Positions 11,761-23,429 of a stretch of DNA of 64,000 nucleotides are shown here, one piece after another. This stretch comes from Diphasiastrum complanatum (taxonomy: Eukaryota; Streptophyta; Lycopodiopsida; Lycopodiales; Lycopodiaceae), in contig CM055096.1 in assembly GCA_029204225.1 (NCBI GenBank), positions 64,345,370 to 64,409,369 of the forward strand, written 5' to 3'. Under the pieces are notes generated by a model. It saw only the letters and a list, made by a program, of their open reading frames with translations. It did no database searches and was not told the DNA's origin. The position numbers were made by a program, and so were the translations under genes. Position 1 is the stretch's first letter, and every line of letters begins with the position of its first letter.

Positions 11761-12409
11761 TGAAGGATTTCAGATCATTCAAGATCCAATCCATGTCCCT
11801 GATCTTTGGTTACAAAAAGGAGCAAACCAACAATCTTGCCAATGTAAAAAAATCAGTATCTACATACAAAATGAGATGTAAACTCTAAGAGATACTGATC
11901 AAACATGAACCAAAACATAAAATATAGTTGCTTTTCGTACAATTACAGTACCCTATTGAATTTCACACGTGTGAAATCGAAAATAGCAATAAATGATCAT
12001 TCTACACATAGAATTGCAAGATAACATCATGAGAGGCGCCAATGAGTAGTAGAACCCAAAGAGAACCACATATAATGATGAAATGAGAGAGAGAAGAGAG
12101 AACATGTGTCTCTCCACGAGTTACATCCTTTTATAATAGGTCCAAATCCTATTTGGCCACTTGGCTTTCCCTCCAAAATGTAAACCCTACTATTTTTGGG
12201 TCTAGATTCAATGTACCCAAAGTTCAAATTTGAATCTCTCTCAAACTCGACTACCAACTTTCCCACACTTTCAAAAATTGTTTATTGAGTGTATTTTAAA
12301 CTAATATAACTTCAAAAAGTTTATCTCTAAGTCTAAAATGAGTTTTGGCCTCATATTGACAATTTACCAAAATATGACTAAACTAGACTAAACTTGTTGA
12401 AATCTCTCA
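11761..12409 (-). repeat. 3' LTR (649 bp) of a minus-strand element inserted in the copia protease
   Basis: The block starts TGAAGGATTTCA where copia coding breaks off and ends TGAAATCTCTCA at 12,409; the ends are near-perfect inverted copies, as LTR termini should be. A purine tract on the minus strand (GAAGAGGGAGTG, 12,410-12,421) abuts it as a polypurine tract would, which sets the element's orientation to minus. Confidence 0.7.
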
Positions 12410-13545
12410 CACTCCCTCTTCAACTAGTTTTGGCATAGTTTTAACCATACTACTTTTATCCAACTTTAGAATGATCTCCATCCTAAGTATAGACATCCTT
12501 TTTAAGGTTCTAAAGTATCTTTCATAATTGATATAGAGAATAATGTCCAAATTGGATGCTTCGCTATTTCTTACATCAATTTTACACATCAAGATATAAC
12601 TAGAACATGAAGAACCAAATAGAATGTGAATGAAATGATTCCTCCATGCTTCAAACTTGAACTCTCTGAAAAATTATAGCAACCAAACAATAAATGTGAG
12701 TGAACCATGTGCTTGCTTATCTCCTCCAACTTTGTCCTTTCTTGATATGTCTCCACCATAAAACTCCATGAATGAGCTCCATCTCCATCTTGCCACAAGA
12801 TATCATCAACACTTGATGACTTGGCCATGAATGAGTGACATAATGAACTTCCAATAGCTTCATTTCCATTAGCAAAACCAACCAAGAATGCTAGTACAAC
12901 TCCAACGATAAGATATTGCAAGACAATGTAGCTAGTTTGTCCATATCTTGACAATTTGCACACATTCACATGAAATAGCTCAAATATGAGATAGAACAGG
13001 TAAAATAAACCTTAAGAACACTTTCTTGCTGCTCCTTTGACCTAACATGAGTTTAAAGACTCCTGCAAAAACAGATCCAAGACATCTTTGCCAAATGACG
13101 CTCCTTTGATGCTCTTGACTATCTCCAAATTGCCAACTTTTCTTTTGTGTTGTTGAAGCCCTTTGAGACCAACCTCTTGATCTTCCTCTTGACCATCAAA
13201 GTCATTGAACAAAATTTGTTTTTTAGATCCATTACTTGCTGTAAAATCATGAAGGCATCCATCCACTTGCATAACAGCATCTACACAAGAAGATTCTCCA
13301 AAACGTGTGAGTAAAGCAAATTGACTTGCTTCCACTTGCTTACCTTTCTCTTGATCATTAAAGATATCAATATCGTCAGACCTGACCCTCTGAAAATACT
13401 CCCTCTCAAACATATGATCTAGATCCAGCAAGATCTCATCAATGCTTGATCTCAATCTTCCATAAAGGTTAGTAAAATCAATGTCACCAATGTCACCATC
13501 ATAAGTCAAAAGATAGACTCCAAACTTTCCATCCAACATGAAGTA
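12410..13545 (-). mobile_element. internal region of that minus-strand element, unfamiliar ORFs
   Basis: Three minus-strand open stretches follow the polypurine tract. 12,410-12,592 ends almost at the LTR and could be a worn copia RNase H tail (EIILKLDKSSMVKTMPK), but the match is weak. 12,589-12,969 includes a hydrophobic segment (VLQYLIVGVVLAFLVGF). 13,042-13,539 encodes 165 acidic residues with no domain I recognise. No RT, integrase or gag is visible and no right-hand LTR is found before the minisatellite at 13,556. It is best described as a non-autonomous or badly decayed LTR element. Confidence 0.5.
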
Positions 13546-13555
13546 GAGTAGGTGA

Positions 13556-13780
13556 AGATCTCAACCGACGGCCTGCTATCATATCTCAACCGACGCACAT
13601 CACTCAGATCTCAACCGAGAGCCTGCTATCAGATCTCAACTGATGCACATCACTTAGATCTCAACCGACGACCTGCTATCAGATCTCAACCGAAGCCATC
13701 CTCATCAGATCTCAACCGATGCGCTACACTCAGATCTCAACCAACGGTTAGTATCAGATCTCAACCGACGGCCCTTTTGT
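13556..13780. repeat. 25-bp minisatellite, nine units
   Basis: The unit AGATCTCAACCGACGNNCTGCTATC repeats nine times in exactly 225 bases. Alternate units share the variable half (GCCTGCTATC versus GCACATCACT), hinting at a 50-bp higher-order unit in the left part. Since 25 is not a multiple of three, the open frame across it is a by-product and is not called as a gene. Confidence 0.92.
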
Positions 13781-13794
13781 CAAATTGAGTAACA

Positions 13795-14567
13795 TCAAGA
13801 TGACAAAAGACAAACGCGTACGAGACTATATCGAGCATTTCAAACGTCTCAAAAGTCAAGTACAAGCACAGCCCTCTGAATAGATGCTCATCATCTGGTT
13901 TTTAGTCTGCCTTCCAAGATGGATGAGACACGAGCTTAAATGCAATGATGAATACACAAGTCTAAAGTTAGCTATGTCCGATGTTGTCAAGGAAGAAGAC
14001 GAAGGATCAGATGTTGACGAATCCAGAGAAAGACGAGCACCACGTGCTCCTGTCCATGAATCAAAGTCGATCGAGGACACCCGAGATTAGCTTTGGAAAT
14101 CCCAGTTGGAGTTGTTTAATAAGCAACATCAACTACAGATGGAGAAACTCACCAATGAGTTTCAAGCTACCCTGAAGTCTATCCAAAGCAATATGCCTGG
14201 TCAACAAAACCCTGCACAGGTACCTTATAGACAAAAAACAATATGGTGCCCACACTGTCGGGCTACGCATCTTGTTGATGCTTGTCCTTCATATCGACCT
14301 ATCCAAGCACATACAGTTCAACAATATGAAGAACACCCATCACAATCTGGAAATGCCTTGCTTTATCAAGAATATCCATCAAAAAGTCCAAAACCATTAG
14401 CCATACAAGATGGCTATGTCGTTGGCCACTTCATGGTTGATTGTCCAGTCAAGACCAAGTACCATGCTGAGTGTCCTGACTGTATCAGAAAACACAGTTT
14501 CAAAGACTGCCCGAGACAACCGACCAAGATCCTACCTGCCCGTCACGTTAGTTATGAATCACAATAG
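13795..14567 (+). pseudogene. gag-like ORF with CX2CX3HX4C zinc-knuckle repeats
   Basis: Translation from about 13,795 gives MTKDKRVRDYIEHFKRLKSQ, resembling the helical gag core of Ty3/gypsy elements, then an acidic linker and, after stops and a frame change, an open stretch from 14,106. That stretch has CPHCRATHLVDAC (residues 48-60) and CPDCIRKHSFKDC (123-135): two copies of an unusual CX2CX3HX4C knuckle (the standard one is CX2CX4HX4C). Between them HFMVDC keeps only the HX4C half of a third. Such knuckles bind nucleic acid in gag proteins. No protease, RT or integrase follows, so this is gag of a non-autonomous or truncated element. Confidence 0.6.
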
Positions 14568-16769
14568 GATCCTCACGACAACACAACACGAGCACCATCG
14601 CAACAAACAGTTAAACCTGCTGCTCAATCGAGAAGTTTCTTGCAAACTTCTACAACACCGCACAATACGCCAGCGCCATAATGCAAAAAGACAATCTGAA
14701 ATGAGTCCTTGTCGAAAAAAAGTGAAACTGATATTCCGTCATCTGCTACAATGTCCAACCAAGAGCAACCTCCACAGGGAATTGACAGTTTTTCTCCCTT
14801 TCTACAAACTCCAATCTATTTGTCTTTCCACATGCTGATCAGATTTCCAATGTGCCAATACACAACAAATCTAGGATTCGAAATCCATATAGAGATTCGA
14901 TTCTGAATCTCTTGTTCAAAGAGGTCCTCATGACATAGTACCTCACCCATACCTGCATCTCACACTATATCTTACAACATCTGTTATCCATGATGATAGA
15001 TATTAGTGTCACCAACCCTGCCTTGTCAAGGGCATATGAGAGTAAGTCACATTACTCTACAACACAAATGAAATATTACAACTATCAAGGTGACTTATCA
15101 ATGTTGATGAATGCAAGTTTTGTTCGACAAGTGCTATACGGTTCTCACTCTCTGCCACATTTGTTTATTTCCTTGTTTCTCTTCACCTATTTTGTTTGAT
15201 TGATTTTTGGGGATGAGGAATAGCTACTGCACGAGAGTCTTCTGTAGAGCATCTCCATAACACATTTTCATTCATCTCACCATCTTCAGATTCCCTTGCA
15301 CAGAAATTCAGGATTCTTGAGAAATATGTGAAATCCATGTCAAATTAGAGTTGATTCCTGCATCTCATCATCATATTCAATTTCGAGTCAACTACAGCAA
15401 GATCGAAACAAATTTAGTTAAAATTTGTTCAATCTTTATTCCAGTCACATGTTCACCGTGTTTTCAACTACGTGTTTCACACACCGATCCAATCCTGAGC
15501 ATGAACAGTTACCAGCAACAACATCCCCACCAATAGATTTTGGGACAAAGTCGACAATGACAAGGCTAAAGAAGACAGATGGGTAGTCCAAAGAGACTCA
15601 ATCAGAAGAAGTACCCCAGCCACGATGAAGATCCTTCAGAAAGGGAAACACAAGCATCGAAAAATCAGTCTCCCTCTTCAACCAACCTCTTGCCATACTT
15701 CTGCGCCCATTCTCATGTCTATCGTCCACACCATCTACCGTTGTCCCCACCACCCTTCCTTCCATCTGTTTGTTTATCATTAGTTTACTGTTCTTTTGAG
15801 AAATTCCCAGTTTTTTATAGTCTTATCGAAGAAGCTGATAGATCATTGCAAGTGTCTTGCAGAGACCAACTACCACCTATATTGGTTGTTCAGACGAAAA
15901 AGACCTACAAAAGCAGGCAAAGCAGCCAGAACAAATAAAGAGAAAGATCCAAGAAGATGAGGAGGAAAGGACAAAACTTAAGCAACAGATGAGTCAAATC
16001 AACCTGGATCAAAAGAAACTCTCTAGAGCAATGGTAGTTGAATCCCCTCCTAGGAAGCCCAAAGAGATCCAAAAGTAGCGGATCGAGAGAAAGAGTTGCA
16101 GAAAAAGAAAGATGAAGACAACTGTGAACCTGCAAATAAAGTGAGCACATCACCAAGTAAGTGGTGGTCAAAGCTCGACATTGCAAACATCCAAGCCTGC
16201 GATGGTAGTATTATTAGTTCCTTCACTCTTCCACTAGCCTTCATAATATTTCCCTACCTTCACCAACCCATCCGTCCAAATGTGTTCCTACCACCAATTT
16301 GTTGATGAGTCCACCCCTTGAAGACTGATAACCAAGATTTGTGCAACCTGTCGATCGAAGATTTTCCTTGAGACTAGGACTTCAACTGGGAGAAGAACTG
16401 AGGAAACACCTAGAAGCAGAATGGAGGATACAGACCTCCCAAAAGTTAGAATCTACCAAGAAACCAGAAGCAAATCATCCATGGTAGATGCAAAAAGGAC
16501 ACATGGAAAGCACTCATGCATGCAGAGTTGTGAAGTTGTTGAGAGCTCTCCAAATTTTGAGAATGTCAACCCATTACAACAATAAGACATTCTAATCCAA
16601 TTGCGGCAATTTCTGAAAAACAATTTTTGTGATAAAGACTGGCGACAATAAGCACTTGGTTTTATGCAAGCAAACGAGGATCTACACTTTTCCAAGTGAC
16701 GATCGAAGATGCCAATGCAAAGCGGAACGACATCGTTCAATATGAGTTGTAGTGGGTCCTACAACGCAT
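14568..16769 (+). other. non-coding-like internal region downstream of the gag-like ORF
   Basis: Only short broken frames occur. One at 15,857-16,078 is lysine/glutamate-rich and could form a coiled coil (EEERTKLKQQMSQINLDQKK). No pol motif is seen on either strand. The region ends at a purine tract (16,770-16,780), consistent with the internal part of a non-autonomous LTR element. Confidence 0.4.
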
Positions 16770-17300
16770 TAGGGGTGGGATGATCTTGGCTGATTTTGTC
16801 AAATCCCCTAAGATACTCGGACAGAGCAACTCAAGAGCACCTCTCACCTTAGACCGAGGAGGTCTCTAAGAAGACGAGACTAATGAAGACTGAGAGCCGA
16901 GTATGAGAGCCGAGAAATGCTAGTTAGTAATAACAAGTAAGAACTGTGTAAGCCTCATGGTGAATCTCGAAAGATGGAATGACCATGTAGGAACTAGTAT
17001 TTCTAGACAAATGTAATAAATGCAAGTAGACCCCTCTTAAAGAAAGTAGAGTGAGACACCTTTTGATGGTGACCTCTAGTGGAGAGCAATATTCCACTTG
17101 TAATTTGTGAAATGTGGAAATTCCACTAGGATGCCACCTAAGGAGCTCTCTTGCTTATTTAAGGGGCTCCCTCTTTGTCTAGAGGAGCTTTTTGTGATTT
17201 GTATCAACTCCATGCTGAAATGAGAAGAGCCTTCACGAGTTTGGTGCAACCATTGAGCTCCTTGATCATGCTTGTTTCTTGAGTGATGCATTTATGATCT
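16770..17300 (+). repeat. polypurine tract and candidate 3' LTR of the gag-like element
   Basis: TAGGGGTGGGA (16,770-16,780) precedes TGATCTTGGC at 16,781, a possible polypurine tract/LTR junction. A TATTTAAGG promoter-like box lies at about 17,157, as expected inside an LTR. The right end is not defined. A local inverted repeat (TCCAAGAAT ... ATTCTTGGA) lies further right at about 17,488-17,530. Confidence 0.4.
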
Positions 17301-18200
17301 TGCCCTTCCCTCCTTTTGTGTGTGGTTGTGGACTGTAGAGTGGATTAGATTTGTAGAGTGGATTAGCTTTCTTGCTTTCTTGTGGATTAATGTAGAAACC
17401 AGCATTCAGGTAAACTAAATAGGTTGGATATGTGGTGTGATTCTTGCATATCTCTATACAATCCAGTTCTTAATGTCCTTGGGATGTCCAAGAATCAATA
17501 GACTGGTTGGTTTTTTTATTCTTGGACTTCTAACATGCCGTAGTTTAGTTCTTGTTTCTTGTTTATCAGTTTATGCAAATGTAGCTCAGTTCAGTGTAGT
17601 GTAGGCTCTGATTTCAATCCGTTTTTAGAGTAAGTAGCAATAGAAACTACTGAACGTTCATTGGTTTACATGTTGATCTGTGAATGAGCGTTCTAGGCTT
17701 GCATCTATGTAGAATGTAAGTGCGTTCAAGAGTGACATCCCTGAGTAGTCCTCTGACAGACAGGACAAAGAAAATCTATACTACAACGTCTGCCTGGTTT
17801 GGCATCGTGAAATCAAGAAACCATCTAACGAATGCCTTTGAGCCTGGTAACAGGCAGAAACGGTTATGAAGAAGAAGTAAGTAAAAAGTCCCGTAGTAAA
17901 CCAATCCTCTGGAAAAGAGATTTGTAAACACCCTCACGTACCGTGGAGTTGAACTGTTTTGGTGACTTGACAGCTTGTCCGACCGAATTGTATCTGACAC
18001 CTGAGTTGCTATGATTTCTTGTGGTTCCTCCTGAAGAGTGTCTTCAAAAATATTCTCGGATTCATGGACAGTCTCGAATCCTCTTCCAGGGGATTGGAGT
18101 TCAAAGGGTGCTTGACAAAAACTTCTGAGGCCCCAAGGGGGTCGAAATCATCAAACATGTCCATGAAATACTAGGTATTTAGCAAAACAGCTCTTGTTCA
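17301..18200. other. unassigned stretch left of gypsy-1
   Basis: No gene is recognised. A small minus-strand frame at 17,776-18,000 has no family resemblance. This is where the 3' LTR of minus-strand gypsy-1 would be expected, but I could not define its ends. Confidence 0.35.
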
Positions 18201-19110
18201 TGGGGATGAGGCAGCCTGAGCAGCTGTGATGGGAATGGTAGCCCCAATAGTCACAAACTGTCCTTGAGAGGAAGCTGAGGCGAGGGAAGCATCAAAGGCG
18301 GGGAGAATCGGTAGTTCAGTGCGGATGGCAGGAGGAGGTGAAAGTGCAGTTGAAGATGTCTGCCTAGTCCTTTGACATGACACAGGAGGCGAGTCAGGAA
18401 TAGCGATATGGTTGCATACACGTCGACGACTATGTGAGGTAGATGCCTAGTGAGATGATTCTGCTGGTGCTTCTTCATAGATAGACAACACGAAATCTGC
18501 AACAAACCCATGAAGCCTATCCTCCTGGTAAGAGGTGGATAATAGAGAGAGGAGAGGGCCAGCCAAATTGTTGCTTGGTGTTCTCCTTGATTGCCCTCTT
18601 CAACTCTCCAAAAACCGTCTTATACCAGTTATAAGACTCGAGGGGGCCAGATCCTATCTTGTAGTTGGAGTCAACAATACGGTGTAGGATCTGTGAGGAA
18701 ATACATTCCTTCCTAAGGTTGCCAACCATCAGGAAGTTGTTCAGAAGCTGAGCTGCGGCCTTGGATGACAGGATCTCAGATGGAGTCTAGGAGATACTCG
18801 TCAGCAAAACTCGACGGAGGTTTCTATGAACGACTTGATCACGTTCTTGGCATGTTTATGGTTTAAGGATGGCTCCTTACCAAATGTGATTCCTATGGAT
18901 GCAAGGGCGGCTTCAGTAACACGCACCTTGTCTGTGGTATTCTAGAATGTGACATAAAATTTAGACTTGGCCTCGGTCCACGTGCTAAGGCCCATGGTAA
19001 TAAAATGCATGTTGATTTTTCCAAAGAAGGCATGCTCGTAGATTTCCATTGTCGTGAGCAAAGGCCCAACAAGGGTCATCACCATGATGGATGGAGTATT
19101 TCGGAGACTG
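18198..19110 (-). pseudogene. possible accessory ORF downstream of gypsy-1 pol
   Basis: On the minus strand, beyond the integrase, a broken frame reads EIYEHAFFGKINMHFITMG and TEAKSKFYVTF near 18,950-19,050, then NVIKSFIETSVEF, and after a frameshift MVGNLRKECISSQILHR and GPLESYNWYKTVFGELKRA (18,517-18,729). It looks like a real degraded protein rather than chance sequence. I do not recognise the family. Plant Athila/Tat gypsy lineages often carry extra ORFs beside pol, and its position fits that. Confidence 0.4.
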
Positions 19111-19990
19111 AGAGGTGTCGTAAGAAGACATGGTCACTGGAAAGTAAGTGTGAGTGTATATCAGAAGGCAGAAAAAAGTTGGCAGAAAGTTTTGGTCGTG
19201 AAATTTTTTTCAAGAGCTTTGCTAGCACAAGTGACAAATGAATCGAATTCAGCCTACTTATAGGTGAATTTGGAGGGTCCATTATACAAAATACTAGTTT
19301 GGCTGATCAGTTGTAGACAAAAATTTGCAGGCTTGCTCAGTATTGTGAAAATAACTTTCAAAATTATCAGGAAAGGTTTCGGACAAAAATAGTAGTTTGG
19401 CGAATGTTCTGAAGCTCAACATTCGCCTAAGGCCGTCATTCGCCTAGGTACTATAATAAATGCAAATTTTAAGGATATGAACCTATGATTGATCTAAATT
19501 TGGAATTTTAATTCCATCTTGCATGTCGGCAAAGATTCATCAGTATTGGAAGATACTCGGCGAACGTTTCCAAAATGGCATGATATCGATCATTTGCCTA
19601 AGGTAAAAACAGGTACCAATTGGTAAAAAGGATGTTTGCCCAACTCAGTATGGGTATATCTGAAGTGGATCTTGCCTCTGAAAACTCGACGAACAATTCT
19701 AGAACAGTATGTGCACAAAATGACCCAAAAAAGTAGTCTTCCATGTCATTTTCCATAAAGATTTGATTTCTAAGAACACTTTCCTTCAATTTTTCTGATC
19801 TGATGACATTTTTGACTTTTGCTCATCAGTCTTTCCATACATTTTTCATTTTTTTTAAGATTTAATTTAGTTTAATTTTTTATTGTCTTTTCCAAAAGAA
19901 AACGTCAAACAAATAGTGAAAACAAAAAATCGAAAAACAAGCAAAATAAAAGCATAGTCTGCGATCATGCTAACTGAACTGGCGGAGCAG
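19111..19990. other. AT-rich spacer between accessory ORF and integrase
   Basis: No coding signal. The motif ATTCGCCTA recurs two to three times around 19,415-19,450. The stretch just left of the integrase C-terminus (19,840-19,960) is A/T homopolymer-rich. Confidence 0.4.
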
Positions 19991-19994
19991 GCTA

Positions 19995-22745
19995 TCAAAA
20001 CTTGCATAATCGGTTGCCATTCACGGGAGTATAAAACTGTTTCCCATCAAGAATAACTGCTCCATAGTTCAGTATTTCTTTGACTCTATACGGTCCTTCA
20101 CCAGTAAACTTCAATTTCCCCTTGATTAACTTTGTTTTATACATCAATGCTAGATCTCCTTCTTTCAGATCTTTTTTGTGTAAACGACGATCGTGCCATG
20201 CCTTACGACGAGTTTTCTTTGTTGCTAATGCATGAACTACCATCAATCTGGTTCCACATAATTTGTGCAAGGCTTCATGACATAGTTGTAAAGACTTATC
20301 GTCATCTAATCACTCTATTGCTGCTATGCATAGAGATGGTACTAAGAATTCAATTGGCATGACAACATCTTGACCATAAACCAATTGAAACGGTATTTGA
20401 CTCATGCTCCCTTTATAAGTGTTTCTGAATGCCCATATTGCTGCATGCAATTTATGTTCCCAGTCAAAATGACTTGCTTCAACTGTTTTTGTCATAATAG
20501 TGTAGAGAATCTTATTGGAAGATTCAGCTTGGCCATTACCCCTGGGATAATATGGAGTACTAAATCGGTGTATAACAAAAAAAACTCTTTCAGCAAACAC
20601 TTTATCGTTTGATTAACAAAGTGTGTACCACGATCACTAACAAAGTGTGTACCACAATCTCAATAGGACATCCGAATCTAATAATGATGTGTTCATAGAG
20701 GAATTTAGCCGTAGATTTTGCATTAGCTTTAATAGCTTTGGCTTCAACCCACTTGGTCATATAATTGATTGCTACGATGATATATCTAGCTTGAGATCCT
20801 CGTGCCACAGGATGCATCGGACCAACATAATCCATTCCCCATTTCCTAAATGGTGCATGTTAATAAAACCGGATGTAAGGGTTCATAATTCTGTCACGTA
20901 GGACGTCGTGCTCGTTGGCAAGCATCACATGACTAAATATAATTCTTGGTGTCTTTATGAAGTGTAGGCCACCAACACCCTGATTGCAAAAGCTTGCGAA
21001 CAATGATATCTATAGAAAAATGTCCTCCACCCATTTCATCATGTGAAAATATGAGTTCAGGTATTTCATGCGGTAAAACACATCTTCGAAGAATATCATC
21101 CATTTCGGACAATACAATTGTCCCACCATCAATTGATGAGGTTGAGCCTTATGAATCAACTGCCTCTTTTGTACTTTTGTCAAGGAGTTATTAGGTTGCC
21201 CTAACATCAGATACTCAACAATATCCGTTGCCCACTCAGGTACTGCTTTAACATGAAATACAACATTTGGTAATTCATCATCCACTTCAGTATTAACTGG
21301 CGCAGATTCGATTCTTGAAACATGGTCGACAAGATAATGTTGTTTACCTTTTTGAACCACAACTCGAAAGTCATCTTCGGTCAATAACAGTAACCATCTT
21401 GCAATACGCCCTATATTACACGTCTTGTTTACCAAGTAAAGTAACGGCTAGTGATCCGTATAAACCCAAAGTAAATTTCAAGGAATTTTTGTAGATAATC
21501 TTTGAAAGCAAACTGCATCACAATGAACTAGGTGCATTATAGAGTCCAAAAGGCATTACTTTATAAGCATAAGTGCCCCATTATGTTGCAAAGGCTGTTT
21601 TATGGCGATCCGCAGGTGCAATCTTGACCTGGTTGTATCCACTAAATCAATCTAAAAAGTTGTAAGCTTCTACTCTAGCAAGGCGACCCAAAATGCTTTC
21701 GGTAAAAGGTAACGAAAAGTGATCCTTTCGTGTCACTTTGTTCAAGGCCTTGAGATTCACACAAATTTTTAATTTCCCATTCTTTTTAGGAACAATGACA
21801 ATTGGTGAAACCCAGTCAGTGTGCTCGATCTAATAAATGAAATCGGCTTCAAGCAATCTCTGTAACTCTTTCTTTATCAAATTCGTAACATTAGGATTAC
21901 AGTGATAGAACTTTGTGATTTTGGAAACTGCATCAAGTATTAAGGGTATGGTATGCTGAATAACTAATGTCAGAATCCTTTTGAGATCTTTATAAGTCCA
22001 AGAAAAGCAATCTTGATACTTAATAAGCAATGTCCATAGCGCTTGAAACTGTTCAGGATTAAGTTGTGCTCCAACTTGTACAATCTTTTTTGGTTCTCCT
22101 GGTTCTACAAGATTCATAGGCTGATCCTAGCTAGGCCATCATAAACATTTTTTGATTCTGGCACTTGTTCTTCAGGTTCATGATGCGCTTTTGGTAACAT
22201 GATAACCACATCATCTAGAGTATAGTGTTTGAAATGCTTTGGCATATCAATCTAGACTTCATCTGATTGTTCTTTGTCAAAAGGATTAGTCTTGGATCTC
22301 CGTTTAGCTTTCTTAGCAGGAATCGATCGTGGAGGCGATGACTTCCGAGAAGATGGATTCTTCTTCGAAGGTGATGACTTCTTGGACGGTGATGTCTCGC
22401 AAGGACTTTAACTTGAAGAATCATCCTTGACTTTTCCTTTGTCTTTATCTAATAAGGGTGGCACATTATTCGAATCAGCCTTTTGAGGTGAATTTTCCCA
22501 TTTCAGAACCGTATTATAATGTTGCTTAGCTTGTTTCTTCGTCATTGATCCTGTAATCTTGTCTTCCTTCAATATAACTGCTCTTGGCGGTTTTATTGTT
22601 GGTTCATCGGGAATATCACGTACTCCAAATCTGGTAGGATCCATGTGATTTAGAACCTGTTCATCAGTAAGTTCTGCATTGTCATCATAAGTCATGGCGT
22701 GACTCACATGAATAAGTTCATCTTCAATTGGATCTGGTATGGGTT
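19995..22745 (-). mobile_element. gypsy-1: Athila/Tat-like Ty3/gypsy pol, decayed
   Basis: From right to left on the minus strand: a charged gag-to-protease linker (22,215-22,740, KPPRAVILKEDKITGSM and Lys/Ser-rich repeats), the RT start (21,830-22,117), RT/RNase H remnants (21,010-21,435), integrase core (20,310-20,835) and integrase C-terminus (19,995-20,270). The C-terminal GPYRVKEILNYGAV ... NGNRLCKF style is typical of Athila/Tat lineages. Frames shift many times, including through RT at 21,440-21,830, so it cannot encode a working polyprotein. Confidence 0.88.
20310..20835 (-). pseudogene. gypsy-1 integrase core, disrupted by a short tandem duplication
   Basis: MDYVGPMHPVARGSQARYII carries the first catalytic Asp and the segment ending YYPRGNGQAESSNKIL carries the catalytic Glu. 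Between them, the second-Asp motif (V-S-D-R-G-T-H-F) is spoiled: the 15-base sequence GTGGTACACACTTTG occurs twice about 24 bases apart (20,621-20,665), out of frame, giving a nonsensical VVHTLLVIVVHTLL. This is a direct duplication inside the catalytic motif and inactivates the gene. Confidence 0.85.
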
Positions 22746-22905
22746 TCTAAAAAAAAACAAAAGTATTCCGGAGGCCAATTTTTTGTTTTTTTTGCTCCAA
22801 AACGTAATTTTTGGTCTTTTGATGAAGTGAAATGGCCAAAAATCGCAATTTCGGACGAAAAAAAATGAAAAATTGGCCTCCGAGATACATTTTCATTTTT
22901 GCATG
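22746..22905. repeat. 160-bp imperfect palindrome (foldback/MITE-like)
   Basis: The left arm (22,746-22,825) and right arm (22,826-22,905) are inverted copies along nearly their whole length, centred at about 22,825. The best block is CGGAGGCCAAT (22,769-22,779) against ATTGGCCTCCG (22,872-22,882). Inner blocks (TTTTTGG ... CCAAAAA) also pair, leaving almost no loop. It interrupts the gypsy-1 gag/linker reading frame, so it is probably a small foldback transposon. An RNA from it would form a long hairpin. Confidence 0.8.
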
Positions 22906-23412
22906 GATTTAGTCTGTTTGACATCAGAACTTCAAAAAAAGTGTTTATAAGTCAATTTTTTTTATTTATTATTGGACATTATTCATTCTGATATTGGCCT
23001 TCTGCAATACAAAAACCGCTGCACGAGATCACTTTTGGATTCTTGTAATTTCTTCTATGATTCATTTTACACACCATCCAGTTTAGGTGGAAGATTATGT
23101 CTAAAATAGGTAGATAATGGAATGCGGAAACTTCCTACTTCCAATGCATGACTACGCCTATCAAAAATTGAACAAAGTAGTAGTGATAGAAATCATGTTC
23201 AATCTTTAGCAACTAACTTTTGCTAGATACTAAGTGATTACATAGCCAAACATAAAGTATTGAATTCTCAAACAATTTCTATCAATTACAAATATGCATT
23301 CTGACATAAACTGAACGCAATAAGAAATAGTATTGATTCAGAAAAACAAAATCAGATGCTAATGAGGATTAAAACCGATTAGTCGATTGGCAAGAAGGAA
23401 AATAATCCAACA
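22906..23412 (-). repeat. copia-2 3' LTR (right end firm, left end uncertain)
   Basis: The right end is ATAATCCAACA at 23,412, followed on the minus strand by a purine tract (23,413-23,424) as polypurine tract. TGTTGG LTR starts are shared with copia-1 and copia-3. The left edge could be anywhere from about 22,910 to 23,000. No gene is present in this stretch. Confidence 0.5.
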
Positions 23413-23429
23413 CTCTTCTTTAATCTGAA

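Noticed and set aside
13552-13780. The minisatellite as a CRISPR array
   Set aside because: Units are directly adjoining without unique spacers, and the genome is a plant.
13552-13788. 78-codon ORF through the 25-bp repeat
   Set aside because: The repeat period is not a multiple of three, so the peptide has no consistent unit.
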